DNA of 64,000 bases from Sinorhizobium sp. B11 (GCA_039725955.1 CP091034.1:1612001-1676000), one strand, 5' to 3'. Shown: positions 25,313 through 33,933, counted from the stretch's first letter. Notes: generated by a model from the sequence alone, not told the origin. A program made the numbers and translations.

Positions 25313-25447
25313 ATGGCTGAAAACCCGGTCATGCTGTGTCTGAAGGAGCTTGAAGTCCTGGAAACCATTGCCGGCAAGGTTGGTCACCTAACCGTCCACA
25401 ACGGTACGGGCGGATTGATGAACGACATCATCAATCTCCGCGATTGA
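25313..25447 (+). CDS. Possible 44-residue small protein
   Basis: An ATG with GAAGG 3 bases upstream opens a frame of 44 residues (begins MAENPVMLCLKELEVLETIA, ends NDIINLRD). It is amphipathic and has no membrane helix or known motif. It starts only 44 bases after the gatA terminator and is too short for statistics. I list it because start and composition are plausible; it may be chance. Confidence 0.3.
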   Translation: MAENPVMLCLKELEVLETIAGKVGHLTVHNGTGGLMNDIINLRD

Positions 25448-25453
25448 GGAAAA

Positions 25454-25488
25454 GCAGGCGCCGTCTCGGTTTTTGAGGCGGCGCCTGC
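25454..25488 (-). other. 10-bp GC-rich hairpin, T-run on minus strand
   Basis: GCAGGCGCCG / CGGCGCCTGC arms around a 15-nt loop. On the minus strand the stem is followed by TTTTCC, so it looks like an intrinsic terminator, yet both flanking genes run on the plus strand. It may end an unseen antisense or small RNA, or act as a plus-strand 3' stabiliser. Confidence 0.45.
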
Positions 25489-25519
25489 TATAGAGGGACG
25501 ACTCTGCAGGGAGGGCCTC

Positions 25520-25795
25520 ATGCCGAAACAGGATCTTACGCGGTTGATCGAGGCCTTTGATCGCCTCGCTGCCAAAGGCTTCAAAATGGGGCCGGAGTGG
25601 GAGGCAGTTCATGAGATCTGCCAGAACCACGAGGGCGAACAGCCCTTCGACTGGGGGCATGCACTTTGTCACCGTGTCGAAGGTGACGACTGGAATGCAG
25701 GCTACTGGTATCGCCGTGCCGGCAAGGTGATCGGCGCCGGCACGATCGCCGACGAGTGGACGGCGACGCGCGCAGAGCTTTCGGAAAAGCTTTGA
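25520..25795 (+). CDS. Hypothetical 91-residue cytosolic protein
   Basis: Begins MPKQDLTRLIEAFDRLAAKGF and contains the striking WGHALCHRVEGDDWNAGYWYRRAGKV segment rich in His, Trp and Tyr. GGGAGGG lies upstream of the ATG. I recall similar uncharacterised proteins in rhizobia with the DWNAxYWYRRAG pattern, but no function. It stands alone between gatCA and yjhX. Confidence 0.7.
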   Translation: MPKQDLTRLIEAFDRLAAKGFKMGPEWEAVHEICQNHEGEQPFDWGHALCHRVEGDDWNAGYWYRRAGKVIGAGTIADEWTATRAELSEKL

Positions 25796-25847
25796 AACCG
25801 TCCTGGCCGCGCGAAGACCTCGTCGCGCGGCCCGGCTTTTGTCAGTC

Positions 25848-26105
25848 CTATCTGTTATCGACCTGTGCCCTGACGAGCTTCAGCCCCCGTTCGGTGATCC
25901 GGTATGGCTGACCGGCTGAAGACTTGATTGCCTTCAGCCGCTTCAGTTTGCGGAAAAGCTCCATGCCGAAGCCAGGATAGACCCAGCCGTCGCGGGTGAA
26001 GCAACTCACCGTTTCGATCTTTCTGTTGTCATTGCGGGTAATTTCGATGCGGCCGCCTTGGGCCATAAGGTGCAGGATGCGCTGTTCTGTGCGCGAGATG
26101 TCCAT
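25848..26105 (-). CDS. yjhX: YjhX family (UPF0386) protein
   Basis: An 85-residue protein matching the YjhX/UPF0386 pattern: SRTEQRILHLMAQGGRI near the N-terminus, a middle LFRKLKRLKAIKS, and a C-terminal GQPYRITERGLKLVRAQVDNR. E. coli YjhX has been listed as a toxin of a YjhX-YjhQ pair, where YjhQ is a GNAT acetyltransferase. Here a GNAT gene (26522-27031) lies 416 bases away on the opposite strand, but nothing shows the two form a module. The family is confident, toxicity is not. Confidence 0.85.
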   Translation of the reverse strand: MDISRTEQRILHLMAQGGRIEITRNDNRKIETVSCFTRDGWVYPGFGMELFRKLKRLKAIKSSAGQPYRITERGLKLVRAQVDNR

Positions 26106-26273
26106 TGCTGTTGATCCGGAAACGCGCCTTCATGAAGGCGCATGAAAACGATCTGGCGCTCGGGCTTATCCGATACGCCGCGGCTTCGTTTTTCGGGCCC
26201 ATGCGCGCGAGGCTGTGCTTGCGGGCAGGGCCTTTACCGGGTCTCAGACAGGTTAGACATAAACACCTCTTAG
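26106..26273. other. Intergenic region upstream of yjhX
   Basis: 168 bases. It contains the upstream region of yjhX and short overlapping open frames with no supported product. The palindromic repeat and a second hairpin follow it. Confidence 0.4.
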
Positions 26274-26316
26274 GCAATTCCAGCAAAAGCGTTCAGCGGT
26301 TTGCGTCCGGAATTGC
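26274..26316. repeat. Palindromic GCAATTCC/GGAATTGC intergenic repeat, intact copy
   Basis: Perfect 8-bp outer arms (GCAATTCC ... GGAATTGC) with inner GCAAA/TTTGC pairing, 43 bases in all. Same family as the decayed copy at 22447-22487. The element can form a long hairpin on either strand. Confidence 0.75.
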
Positions 26317-26330
26317 GTGTGGAAAGAGAT

Positions 26331-26369
26331 AGGGCATTTCCGTGTTTCGCAGAAAAGCGGAAATACCCT
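26331..26369. repeat. Inverted repeat following the palindromic element
   Basis: AGGGCATTTCCG / CGGAAATACCCT, 12-base arms with one mismatch and a 15-nt loop. No T-run on either side. It lies 15 bases from the palindrome at 26274 and may be part of the same mosaic. The remaining 150 bases up to the GNAT gene hold nothing I can name. Confidence 0.5.
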
Positions 26370-26521
26370 GACGTGCTTTCTATCAATAACCACAATTTGG
26401 TCAAGCGAAGGCAACCTGCAGAAAGTGGCGGATAAACCCGGTTTGGCTGTTTATCTCATTGGAGGCACTGGAAAATTGCCCGACTCAATGGTCTACTTCG
26501 TACTCTAGCGCGGAGGTGCCA

Positions 26522-27031
26522 TTGATCCACATTCGCAATGCCCGCGAAGGCGAAACGGAACTCTTGAGCGAAATCGGCTTGAGAGCCTGGCAAAGAGCGA
26601 TGGCATTGATCGGCGAATCGGACGCAATGACGGATGGCGCCCGCAACGCCTTCCGGACTTTCGTGGACAATAACTGGCTCACCATTACGGTCGTCGAGCA
26701 GAACGGGCAGGTTGCCGGCTGGGCGGCGCGCGAGGGGCTGGACGAGACCATTTCCGACTTCTGGATCGATCCGAGCTTCAACCGCCAGGGGTTGGGCACG
26801 GCACTTCTCGAACATATCGAAGCCGACATTTTCGAGCAGGGCTTCGAGGAGGCGGCGATGCAGACCCATTCGGGAAATACCGAGGCGATCTCCTTCTTCC
26901 AGAAGCATGGCTACGCCATCCACTGGCTTTCTGTCGCCTATAATCCGAAGCTCGACCGCGACGTGCCCTCCGTCGGTCTCAGCAAACATCTCGGCCCGCA
27001 GGAGCCGGAAGGTTACGGTCCCGGTTTCTAG
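26522..27031 (+). CDS. GNAT family N-acetyltransferase (TTG start)
   Basis: A 169-residue GNAT protein. The acetyl-CoA-binding motif A is NRQGLGTALLEHIEAD (about residues 91-106), followed by the C-terminal GNTEAISFFQKHGYAI typical of the fold. A strong GGAGGTG lies just before a TTG at 26522; the frame is open further upstream, but this start gives the normal IHIRNAREGE opening. It is one of three GNAT genes within 3 kb, on either side of gatB. Substrate unknown. Confidence 0.85.
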   Translation: MIHIRNAREGETELLSEIGLRAWQRAMALIGESDAMTDGARNAFRTFVDNNWLTITVVEQNGQVAGWAAREGLDETISDFWIDPSFNRQGLGTALLEHIEADIFEQGFEEAAMQTHSGNTEAISFFQKHGYAIHWLSVAYNPKLDRDVPSVGLSKHLGPQEPEGYGPGF

Positions 27032-27119
27032 ACCCTTGTCGAGGCACTGAAAGCCTTGCACCGGCAGGCCATTTCCTTTACCTCACCAGATGAAAAGAAC
27101 AGCCTTTAAAGAGCATCCA

Positions 27120-28625
27120 ATGACCCTTGTCGACGTTCGCACGCCTGATCCGAAACGTTATATCCCCGGCGCCACTGGCGATTGGGAAGTCATCATCGGC
27201 ATGGAAGTCCATGCTCAGGTGCTCTCCAACTCCAAGCTTTTTTCCGGTGCGTCGACGGAATTCGGCAAGCCGCAGAATTCGAACGTCTCGCTCGTCGATG
27301 CCGCCATGCCCGGCATGCTGCCCGTCATCAACGAGGAATGCGTCAAGCAGGCGGTGCGCACCGGTCTTGGCCTGAAGGCTCAGATCAATAAGCGCTCTAT
27401 CTTCGACCGCAAGAACTACTTTTATCCGGACCTGCCGCAGGGCTACCAGATCTCGCAGTTCAAGGATCCGATTGTCGGCGAGGGCAAGATCGTTATCTCG
27501 CTCGGCCCCGATCGTCAGGGCCAGTTCGAGGATATCGAGATCGGCATCGAGCGCCTGCACCTGGAGCAGGATGCCGGCAAGTCGATGCACGACCAGCATC
27601 CGACGATGTCTTATGTCGATCTGAACCGTTCCGGCGTGGCGTTGATGGAAATCGTCTCCAAGCCGGACATGCGCACGTCGGATGAGGCCAAGGCCTACAT
27701 GACGAAGCTGCGCTCGATCGTGCGCTACCTCGGCACCTGCGACGGCAATATGGATGAAGGCTCCATGCGCGCAGACGTCAACGTCTCCGTGCGCCGCCCG
27801 GGCGAAGCCTTTGGCACGCGCTGCGAAATCAAGAACGTCAACTCCATCCGCTTCATCGGCCAGGCGATCGAATACGAAGCCCGCCGCCAGATCGGCATCC
27901 TGGAAGATGGCGGTTCGATCGATCAGGAAACCCGCCTGTTCGACCCGAACAAGGGCGAGACGCGGTCGATGCGCACCAAGGAAGATGCGCATGACTATCG
28001 CTACTTCCCCGATCCGGATCTGCTGCCGCTCGAATTCGACGACGCCTTCGTCCGCGAGCTTGCCCAGCATCTGCCGGAACTGCCCGACGACAAGAAGGAG
28101 CGTTTCGTCCGCGAGCTGGGTCTCTCTATCTACGATGCCTCCGTGCTTGTCTCGGAAAAGGCGATTGCCGACTATTTCGAGGCCGTTGCCGAAGGCCGTG
28201 ACGGCAAGGCGGCCGCCAACTGGGTCATCAACGATCTGCTCGGTGCCCTGAACCGCACCGGCAAGGATATCGAGGAAACGCCGGTCTCTCCGGCACAGCT
28301 CGGCGGCATCATCGACCTCATCAAGGCAGAGACCATTTCCGGCAAGATCGCCAAGGATGTTTTCGAAATCATCCTCAACGAAGGTGGCGACCCCGCCGAG
28401 ATCGTCGAAAGCCGCGGCCTGAAGCAGGTGACGGATACCGGCGCCATCGAGAAGGCTGTCGACGAGATTATCGCCGCCAACCCGGACCAGGTCGCCAAGG
28501 TCAAGGCAAAGCCGACGCTTGCCGGCTGGTTCGTCGGTCAGGTCATGAAGTCGACCGGCGGCAAGGCCAATCCGCAGGCCGTTCAGGCCCTCGTCAAGGC
28601 CAAGCTTGGTATCGAGGAAGAATAA
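27120..28625 (+). CDS. gatB: Asp-tRNA(Asn)/Glu-tRNA(Gln) amidotransferase subunit B
   Basis: A 501-residue protein with the GatB blocks GMEVHAQVLSNSKLFSGAS (near the N-terminus), HLEQDAGKS, DLNRSGVALMEIVS and DYRYFPDPDL, and the C-terminal YqeY-like tail. GatB phosphorylates the mis-acylated Glu or Asp and completes the amide using ammonia from GatA. I use the ATG at 27120 (MTLVDVRTPD) because it matches rhizobial orthologues from memory; an in-frame ATG at 27090 would add 10 residues. Separated from gatCA by about 1.9 kb of unrelated genes. Confidence 0.95.
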   Translation: MTLVDVRTPDPKRYIPGATGDWEVIIGMEVHAQVLSNSKLFSGASTEFGKPQNSNVSLVDAAMPGMLPVINEECVKQAVRTGLGLKAQINKRSIFDRKNYFYPDLPQGYQISQFKDPIVGEGKIVISLGPDRQGQFEDIEIGIERLHLEQDAGKSMHDQHPTMSYVDLNRSGVALMEIVSKPDMRTSDEAKAYMTKLRSIVRYLGTCDGNMDEGSMRADVNVSVRRPGEAFGTRCEIKNVNSIRFIGQAIEYEARRQIGILEDGGSIDQETRLFDPNKGETRSMRTKEDAHDYRYFPDPDLLPLEFDDAFVRELAQHLPELPDDKKERFVRELGLSIYDASVLVSEKAIADYFEAVAEGRDGKAAANWVINDLLGALNRTGKDIEETPVSPAQLGGIIDLIKAETISGKIAKDVFEIILNEGGDPAEIVESRGLKQVTDTGAIEKAVDEIIAANPDQVAKVKAKPTLAGWFVGQVMKSTGGKANPQAVQALVKAKLGIEEE

Positions 28626-28635
28626 GCCGAAGGCT

Positions 28636-28736
28636 GGAGCGTTGTGCGTCCATTCGGACGCACAAAGGACGCTCTAATTCTTTGAAGCTACGCATAGGTC
28701 TTCCGAGAATCGTTTCCGATTTTCGGACCGGTGCTG
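28636..28736 (+). repeat. RIME-like intergenic mosaic element, copy B
   Basis: GTGCGTCC-ATTC-GGACGCAC hairpin (28644-28663), then AAAGGACGCTCTAATTC, a spacer, and TTCCGAGAATCGTTTCCGAT / TTTCGGACCGG at 28701-28730. Same module order as the minus-strand copy at 14401-14490. It fills most of the gap between gatB and the next gene. Confidence 0.78.
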
Positions 28737-28791
28737 CAGGCTGAACGGTCAGAAGCGGTTTTCGGAAGACCGATGCCGCAAGGAGAAGGTC

Positions 28792-29298
28792 TTGGTCTAT
28801 TTTGTCCGAACGGCTGGCGAGCGCGATCTGGAGAAGGTTCGCGCCCTTCTGGTCGAGAGCTTCCATAGTGCCTATGACGCCAGTCACGGCGTCACAAAGG
28901 TCGATGAGCTGATCACCAACCTCTTTTCGCCGACCGCGCTGAAGGCGCGGCTGACGAAAAAGAACGCCGAATTCCTCGTGGCCGATGATGGCAGGAATAT
29001 TGGCGGCATGGGTTACGCAGCGATGTCGTCCGAGATGACGAAAACCGTGATGCTGCACCTTCTCTACGTGAAGCCGGATCTGCAGCGCCAAGGCATCGGC
29101 CGCGATATCTTCGCGGAGCTCGAAACCTGCTTCCCGGACGCGGAGATCATGCGGCTGGAGGTCGAGGTTCAGAACCACGAAGCCATCCATTTCTATGCCC
29201 GGCTCGGCTTTGTCGAAGCTGGCCGCAACGAGAATACCGGCCCCGGCCAGTCCGGCATTCCCACGCTGGTTTTCGAGAAAGCGCTCGAGTTCCACTGA
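28792..29298 (+). CDS. GNAT family N-acetyltransferase (TTG start)
   Basis: A 168-residue GNAT protein with motif A in LQRQGIGRDIFAELETCF (about residues 101-118) and the closing NHEAIHFYARLGF. AAGGAGAAGG sits just before a TTG start at 28792. Its stop overlaps the ATG of the next GNAT gene (TGATG), so the two are translationally coupled. Substrate cannot be read from the sequence. Confidence 0.87.
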   Translation: MVYFVRTAGERDLEKVRALLVESFHSAYDASHGVTKVDELITNLFSPTALKARLTKKNAEFLVADDGRNIGGMGYAAMSSEMTKTVMLHLLYVKPDLQRQGIGRDIFAELETCFPDAEIMRLEVEVQNHEAIHFYARLGFVEAGRNENTGPGQSGIPTLVFEKALEFH

Positions 29299-29765
29299 TG
29301 GCATCCGGCGAGATTATCATCCGCGAAGCACGTGAAGCCGATCTGCCGGTATTGATCGCCATGTTTGCCGCCGATCCGCTTGGCGGCCATGGTGACACGA
29401 TTGATCCTGAGGCCTATCCCGATTACGTCCGGGCCTTTGCGACGATTGCGGCATCCTCCACCCAGACGCTTTATGTTGCCGAATGGGACGCTGAAGTCGT
29501 CGGCACCTTCCAGACGATGATCACCACCTCGCTTAACGCACGCGGCGCATCTGCCATGATTGTCGAAGCGGTGCAGACGCGCGCCGATTTGCGCGGGCAG
29601 GGGATCGGTGCGCGGATGATCGAATTTGCCGTTGCCGAGGCGAAAAGTCGCGGTGTCAGGCTCGTCCAGCTGACATCGAATGCGGTGCGCAAGGATGCCC
29701 ATCGTTTCTATGAAAGGCTGGGCTTCAAGCCGTCGCATCTCGGTTTCAAGATGGCTCTGAAATGA
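29298..29765 (+). CDS. GNAT family N-acetyltransferase
   Basis: A 155-residue GNAT protein with motif A in LRGQGIGARMIEFAVAEAK (about residues 99-117) and the terminal KDAHRFYERLGFKPSHLGFKM. It is longer in the N-terminal half than its neighbour and not closely similar to it, so the pair is not a recent duplication. It begins inside the stop codon of the upstream GNAT gene. Function unknown beyond acetyl transfer. Confidence 0.88.
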   Translation: MASGEIIIREAREADLPVLIAMFAADPLGGHGDTIDPEAYPDYVRAFATIAASSTQTLYVAEWDAEVVGTFQTMITTSLNARGASAMIVEAVQTRADLRGQGIGARMIEFAVAEAKSRGVRLVQLTSNAVRKDAHRFYERLGFKPSHLGFKMALK

Positions 29766-29867
29766 CCGCGTTTTCGGTCGGAATCACTGGACAATTGGGC
29801 TTGGCGGCGGCATAAGCGAAAAAGCCTATCTGCTTTCGTCCGCGTCCTGCGGCCACGAGGAAAAGAC

Positions 29868-30263
29868 ATGATCAAGTTCCTGCTGCACACCTTCACCTGG
29901 TGGAACAATTACACCTTCGGCACGCTGTTTGCCCTTCGTGGCTTCAAGCGGGTTGGTGAAGACGAGTTGGGCAATGTCTATTACGAAGGCGGTCTTTCCT
30001 CCTACGGTCTGCCGAAGCGCTGGGTGATCTACAGCGGTTACGCCGAAGCCTCCGCCATTCCTCCGGGCTGGCACGGCTGGATGCATCACCGCACTGATGT
30101 TCCTCCGTCCAAGGAAACCTACGTCGCCAAGGAATGGCAGAAACCGCATCGCGCCAACCCGACCGGTTCGCCGCAGGCCTATCGTCCGCCAGGCTCGCTG
30201 TCCGTTGCTGGTGAGCGTCCGCGCGTGACGGGTGACTACGACGCCTGGACGCCCGGTAACTGA
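29868..30263 (+). CDS. Complex I accessory subunit NDUFA12 homologue
   Basis: A 131-residue protein matching the NDUFA12/B17.2 family: FTWWNNYTFGTLFALRGFKRVGEDELGNVYYE near the N-terminus, then RWVIYSGYAEASAIPPGWHGWMHHRTDVPP. In mitochondria and alphaproteobacteria this subunit joins the peripheral arm of NADH:ubiquinone oxidoreductase. Rhizobial nuo operons do not include it, and it stands here next to the DUF2155 gene, 116 bases away. AGGAAA precedes the ATG. Confidence 0.93.
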   Translation: MIKFLLHTFTWWNNYTFGTLFALRGFKRVGEDELGNVYYEGGLSSYGLPKRWVIYSGYAEASAIPPGWHGWMHHRTDVPPSKETYVAKEWQKPHRANPTGSPQAYRPPGSLSVAGERPRVTGDYDAWTPGN

Positions 30264-30379
30264 GATCAAGGCATCCGATGGCGGGTTTCACCCCGCGCTT
30301 TGGCCACAATTGACCTTTACCCGCAGGTTGGCCGCAATCGCTGCGGCCATGAACCTGATACGTGCTGGAGACGGGTAGT

Positions 30380-30820
30380 ATGAAGCTTTCCCTGCGAAAC
30401 ATGGTCCTGCCGGCTGCGGGAGCTGTATCGCTGTTGGCGCTCTCCGCCGGGCTTCTTTCCAATCAGGCACAGGCCGCCCGCATCGACAATCCAGTCGCTG
30501 TCTTCTCCGGCCTCGACAAGATCACCGGTCGCATCACCACGTTTGACGTCTATGTCAACGAAACGGTCCAGTTCGGTGCCCTGCAGGTGACGCCGAAGGC
30601 CTGCTATTCGCGCGACCAGTCGGAAGCCCAGAAGATCGATGGTTTCGTCGAAGTTGACGAGATCACACTGGATCGCAAGATCCGCCGCATCTTCACCGGC
30701 TGGATGTTTGCCGACAGCCCGGGCCTCAATGCCGTCGAGCATCCGATCTATGACGTCTGGCTGAAGGACTGCAAGCAGAACTCCGACGTCCCGCCACCGG
30801 ACAGCGCCGGCGCTAAGTAA
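30380..30820 (+). CDS. DUF2155 secreted protein
   Basis: A 146-residue protein with a signal peptide (MKLSLRNMVLPAAGAVSLLA... cleaved near AQAA, about residue 33) and the DUF2155 core AVFSGLDKITGRITTFDVYV ... CYSR ... GWMFADSPGLNAVEHPIYDVWLKDC. Two conserved Cys could pair in the periplasm. An earlier in-frame GTG at 30362 exists, but the ATG gives a clean signal peptide. The family often sits beside NDUFA12 in alphaproteobacteria, as it does here, which hints at a respiratory or envelope link. No direct function is known to me. Confidence 0.87.
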   Translation: MKLSLRNMVLPAAGAVSLLALSAGLLSNQAQAARIDNPVAVFSGLDKITGRITTFDVYVNETVQFGALQVTPKACYSRDQSEAQKIDGFVEVDEITLDRKIRRIFTGWMFADSPGLNAVEHPIYDVWLKDCKQNSDVPPPDSAGAK

Positions 30821-30942
30821 AAGCGTGCACCTGATCGGCCAGACTTTCGGCTGCGAGATACGATCTACAGCAAGACGATGGCGGCGCCGGATGCGTGTCG
30901 CATACAATCGGTTCGATGCGACACGCCTGTTGATGCTGGTCG

Positions 30943-31872
30943 CTATGCGTTTGGCGTTTTGTTGCCCGTGAAGAGCTTCTTCACAAAGCTGAACGCCCCG
31001 CCAAATACCACGAAGACGAGGATCCAAGCCTTCTTCAGCACGGCGGCGGCGATAGCCAGCAGCCCGATCTTGGCGGCAACCTTGGCGCCAGCACCTGCAG
31101 CGATCATGCCTGCCATCCCATAGGCAGCGATCTTGTCGCCATCCACGTGATCGCCGTAGGCCATTCCCTTGTCGAACTGTACCAGCTTGGTCACGGTCGG
31201 GACGGCGGTCTCGATTTCCTTCAGCTGCTCGAGACCGGCAACGAAGTCGAATTGAAAGACCCCCTCACGGCCTAGCGTGCGCACGGAATAGTTCAGTGTA
31301 TGCTGCGTGTTTCCATTCTCGTTGAACAGCAGGTCGCGCGCCCAGTGCAGGGCGTGTGCGGATTGATCATAATGCGGGGCAGAAGCCCAGCCGACGAGTG
31401 TCACAGTCGGAAAGCCCTGCTTCTGTCGCTCGGTATTGCTCTCCGAAATGGAGTCCTTGATGTTCTGCAGCAGGTCATCATAGTCGATCGTCGCTGCGTC
31501 GGCGTCCGATACATAGCCATCCGCGCTGTATTCGACGACCGAACCCCATGACCCGGCATCAGTCGGGGAGTATTGCGCAGGAAATAGCATGCCCAGTGCG
31601 TCAGCCGCTGCTCCCGGAGGGTTTCCCCAGATGTCGACAAGCACGGTTTTCGTATCTTCGGGGCTTAGAAAATAAAACCCTTCAGGTACGTTCAACGTCG
31701 CCTTCGCAGTCGGCAGCTTGATTGCCCCTTGCTGGAAATCGAGCTTCTCCAGAAGCGACTTCTCTTCATCGGAGAAGTCAGTCCTGTTCGAAAACATTTC
31801 CTGATAGGGGCGCGCATCTGCTGCTCCGGCAGCGAGCGCGAGCAGGATTGCAGCCGCAATATATCGCTTCAA
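30943..31872 (-). CDS. DUF2167 membrane protein
   Basis: A 309-residue protein with an N-terminal signal peptide (MKRYIAAAILLALAAGAADA), a periplasmic DUF2167 domain (NVPEGFYFLSPEDTKTVL ... YDDLLQNIKDSI ... VTLVGWASAPHYD ... ALHWARDLLF) and two C-terminal hydrophobic segments (residues about 250-300) ending in a basic tail. DUF2167 proteins are exported, membrane-anchored and uncharacterised. The 74-base gap to aat on the same strand suggests possible cotranscription. Confidence 0.87.
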   Translation of the reverse strand: MKRYIAAAILLALAAGAADARPYQEMFSNRTDFSDEEKSLLEKLDFQQGAIKLPTAKATLNVPEGFYFLSPEDTKTVLVDIWGNPPGAAADALGMLFPAQYSPTDAGSWGSVVEYSADGYVSDADAATIDYDDLLQNIKDSISESNTERQKQGFPTVTLVGWASAPHYDQSAHALHWARDLLFNENGNTQHTLNYSVRTLGREGVFQFDFVAGLEQLKEIETAVPTVTKLVQFDKGMAYGDHVDGDKIAAYGMAGMIAAGAGAKVAAKIGLLAIAAAVLKKAWILVFVVFGGAFSFVKKLFTGNKTPNA

Positions 31873-31946
31873 AATTCCATCCTCCGTTGTATTTCGACCT
31901 TAATTGAATCGGTCAAAAAATCAACGCAGGGATGAAAATTTCAACC

Positions 31947-32564
31947 TTAAAACAGCAGATGTGGTGATTCCATCGCATCGGCGAGCAGCAGCGCATAATC
32001 CGCCTTTGGCACGTCGAGCGCCCCGAACGTCTTCAGATGCTCTGTGGTGAACTGAGTATCGAGCAGCGTGAAGTGTTTCTGCCGCAAACGTTCCACCAGA
32101 TGTACGAGACAGATCTTCGAAGCATCGGTGCGCCGCGAGAACATGCTTTCCCCGAAGAAGGCGGAACCGAGCGATACGCCATAGAGACCTCCGACGAGTT
32201 CATCGCCATCCCAGGCTTCTACGGAATGGGCATGGCCCATGCCGTGCAGGGCGGAATAGAGCGTTCGGATCGTCTCGTTGATCCAGGTGCTCGGACGATC
32301 GGTCGTCTCTTGCGCGCAAGCGGTCATCACGGCATCGAAGGCGCTGTTGAAGCGGATCTCGAAGGGCTTTTGCCGGATCGTCTTTCGAAGACTTTTGGAA
32401 ACGTGGAAACGGTCGTCGAGCGGCAGGACGCCGCGGACATCAGGTTCGACCCAGAAGATCTCCGGATCATCGGCAGATTCGGCCATGGGGAAGAGGCCGA
32501 TCGAATAGGCGCGCAGGAGGATCTCCGGGGTAATACCTGGCGATTTCCTGCGCGCTCCTGCCAT
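31947..32564 (-). CDS. aat: Leucyl/phenylalanyl-tRNA-protein transferase
   Basis: A 205-residue enzyme with the GLFPMAESADDPEIFWVEP opening, HVSKSLRKTI, FFGESMF and LVERL-KHFTLLDTQF blocks. Aat adds Leu or Phe to N-terminal Arg or Lys of proteins, marking them for ClpAP through the N-end rule pathway. It starts 6 bases after the accC stop and should be part of the aroQ-accB-accC-aat unit, an order I recall as common in rhizobia. Confidence 0.95.
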   Translation of the reverse strand: MAGARRKSPGITPEILLRAYSIGLFPMAESADDPEIFWVEPDVRGVLPLDDRFHVSKSLRKTIRQKPFEIRFNSAFDAVMTACAQETTDRPSTWINETIRTLYSALHGMGHAHSVEAWDGDELVGGLYGVSLGSAFFGESMFSRRTDASKICLVHLVERLRQKHFTLLDTQFTTEHLKTFGALDVPKADYALLLADAMESPHLLF

Positions 32565-32570
32565 TCTGTC

Positions 32571-33923
32571 CTATGCTGCCGGCTTGCTGTTGGCGAGATA
32601 CTTTTCCAGCCAATGGATATCATAGTCGCCATTGGCGATATCCTGGTTGGAAACGAGATCCTGGAACAGTGGCAGCGTTGTCTTGATGCCGTCAACGACA
32701 AATTCATCGAGCGCACGGCGCAGGCGCATCATGCATTCGACACGCGTCCGGCCATGGACAATCAGCTTGCCGATCAGGCTGTCGTAGTAAGGCGGGATCT
32801 TGTAGCCCTGATAGGCGCCGGAATCGATGCGCACGCCAAGACCACCCGGTGCATGGAAATGCGTGATCGTGCCGGGGGAGGGCACGAAGGTGCGCGCGTC
32901 CTCCGCGTTGATGCGGCATTCGATGGCATGACCCTGGAAATGCACCTCGTCCTGCGTGACCGACAGACCGCCGCCGGAGGCGACGCGGATCTGCTCATGC
33001 ACGAGGTCGATGCCGGTGATGGCTTCGGTGACCGGATGCTCCACCTGCAGGCGGGTGTTCATTTCGATGAAATAGAACTCGCCATTTTCGTAGAGGAACT
33101 CGATCGTGCCGGCGCCACGGTATTTCAGCTTCTTCATCGCGTCGGCGCAGACCTGGCCGATCTTCATGCGCTGTTCGACGTTGAGCGCCGGAGAGTTGGC
33201 TTCTTCCCAGACCTTCTGGTGGCGACGCTGCAGCGAGCAGTCGCGTTCGCCGAGATGGACCGCATTGCCCTCGCCATCGCCGAATACCTGGATTTCGATA
33301 TGGCGCGGCTTTTCGAGGTACTTTTCCATGTAGACGGCGTCGTTGCCGAAGGCAGCGGCGGCCTCGGTGCGGGCCGTCGACCAGGCCTCGATCAGATCGG
33401 CTTCGGTCTTGGCAACCTTCATGCCGCGTCCGCCACCGCCGGCCGTTGCCTTGATCAGCACCGGATAGCCGATATAGGCAGCCGTCTTCAGCGCATCCTC
33501 TTCGGTCTTAACCTCGCCGTCGGAACCGGGAACGACGGGAATGCCGAGCTCCTGCGCCGTCGTCTTGGCGGTGATCTTGTCGCCCATGATGCGGATATGC
33601 TCCGCCGTCGGGCCGATGAAGGTGATGCCGTGGGCTTCGAGGATATCGGCGAATTTGGCGTTTTCCGACAGGAAGCCATAGCCTGGATGCACGGCGTCAG
33701 CGCCAGTGATCTCGCAGGCCGCGACGATCTGATGGATGTTGAGATAGCTCTCACGCGACGGCGGCGGGCCGATGCACACACTCTCGTCAGCGAGGCGAAC
33801 ATGCATGGCGTCGGCGTCTGCCGTCGAATGCACGGCAACGCTTGCAATGCCGAGTTCCTTGCAGGCGCGCAGCACGCGAAGGGCGATCTCGCCGCGATTG
33901 GCTATGAGGATCTTCGAGATCAT
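32571..33923 (-). CDS. accC: Biotin carboxylase subunit of acetyl-CoA carboxylase
   Basis: A 450-residue ATP-grasp enzyme that carboxylates the biotin on AccB. Visible blocks are KILIANRGEIALRV at the N-terminus, the glycine-rich KATAGGGGRGMKV lid (about residues 160-172), ERDCSLQRRHQKV and EMNTRLQVEHPVTE. The ATG at 33923 is preferred over a TTG 6 bases earlier. It follows accB by 10 bases. The carboxyltransferase genes accA and accD are not in the window. Confidence 0.97.
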   Translation of the reverse strand: MISKILIANRGEIALRVLRACKELGIASVAVHSTADADAMHVRLADESVCIGPPPSRESYLNIHQIVAACEITGADAVHPGYGFLSENAKFADILEAHGITFIGPTAEHIRIMGDKITAKTTAQELGIPVVPGSDGEVKTEEDALKTAAYIGYPVLIKATAGGGGRGMKVAKTEADLIEAWSTARTEAAAAFGNDAVYMEKYLEKPRHIEIQVFGDGEGNAVHLGERDCSLQRRHQKVWEEANSPALNVEQRMKIGQVCADAMKKLKYRGAGTIEFLYENGEFYFIEMNTRLQVEHPVTEAITGIDLVHEQIRVASGGGLSVTQDEVHFQGHAIECRINAEDARTFVPSPGTITHFHAPGGLGVRIDSGAYQGYKIPPYYDSLIGKLIVHGRTRVECMMRLRRALDEFVVDGIKTTLPLFQDLVSNQDIANGDYDIHWLEKYLANSKPAA

Positions 33924-33933
33924 TGGCAAAGCC

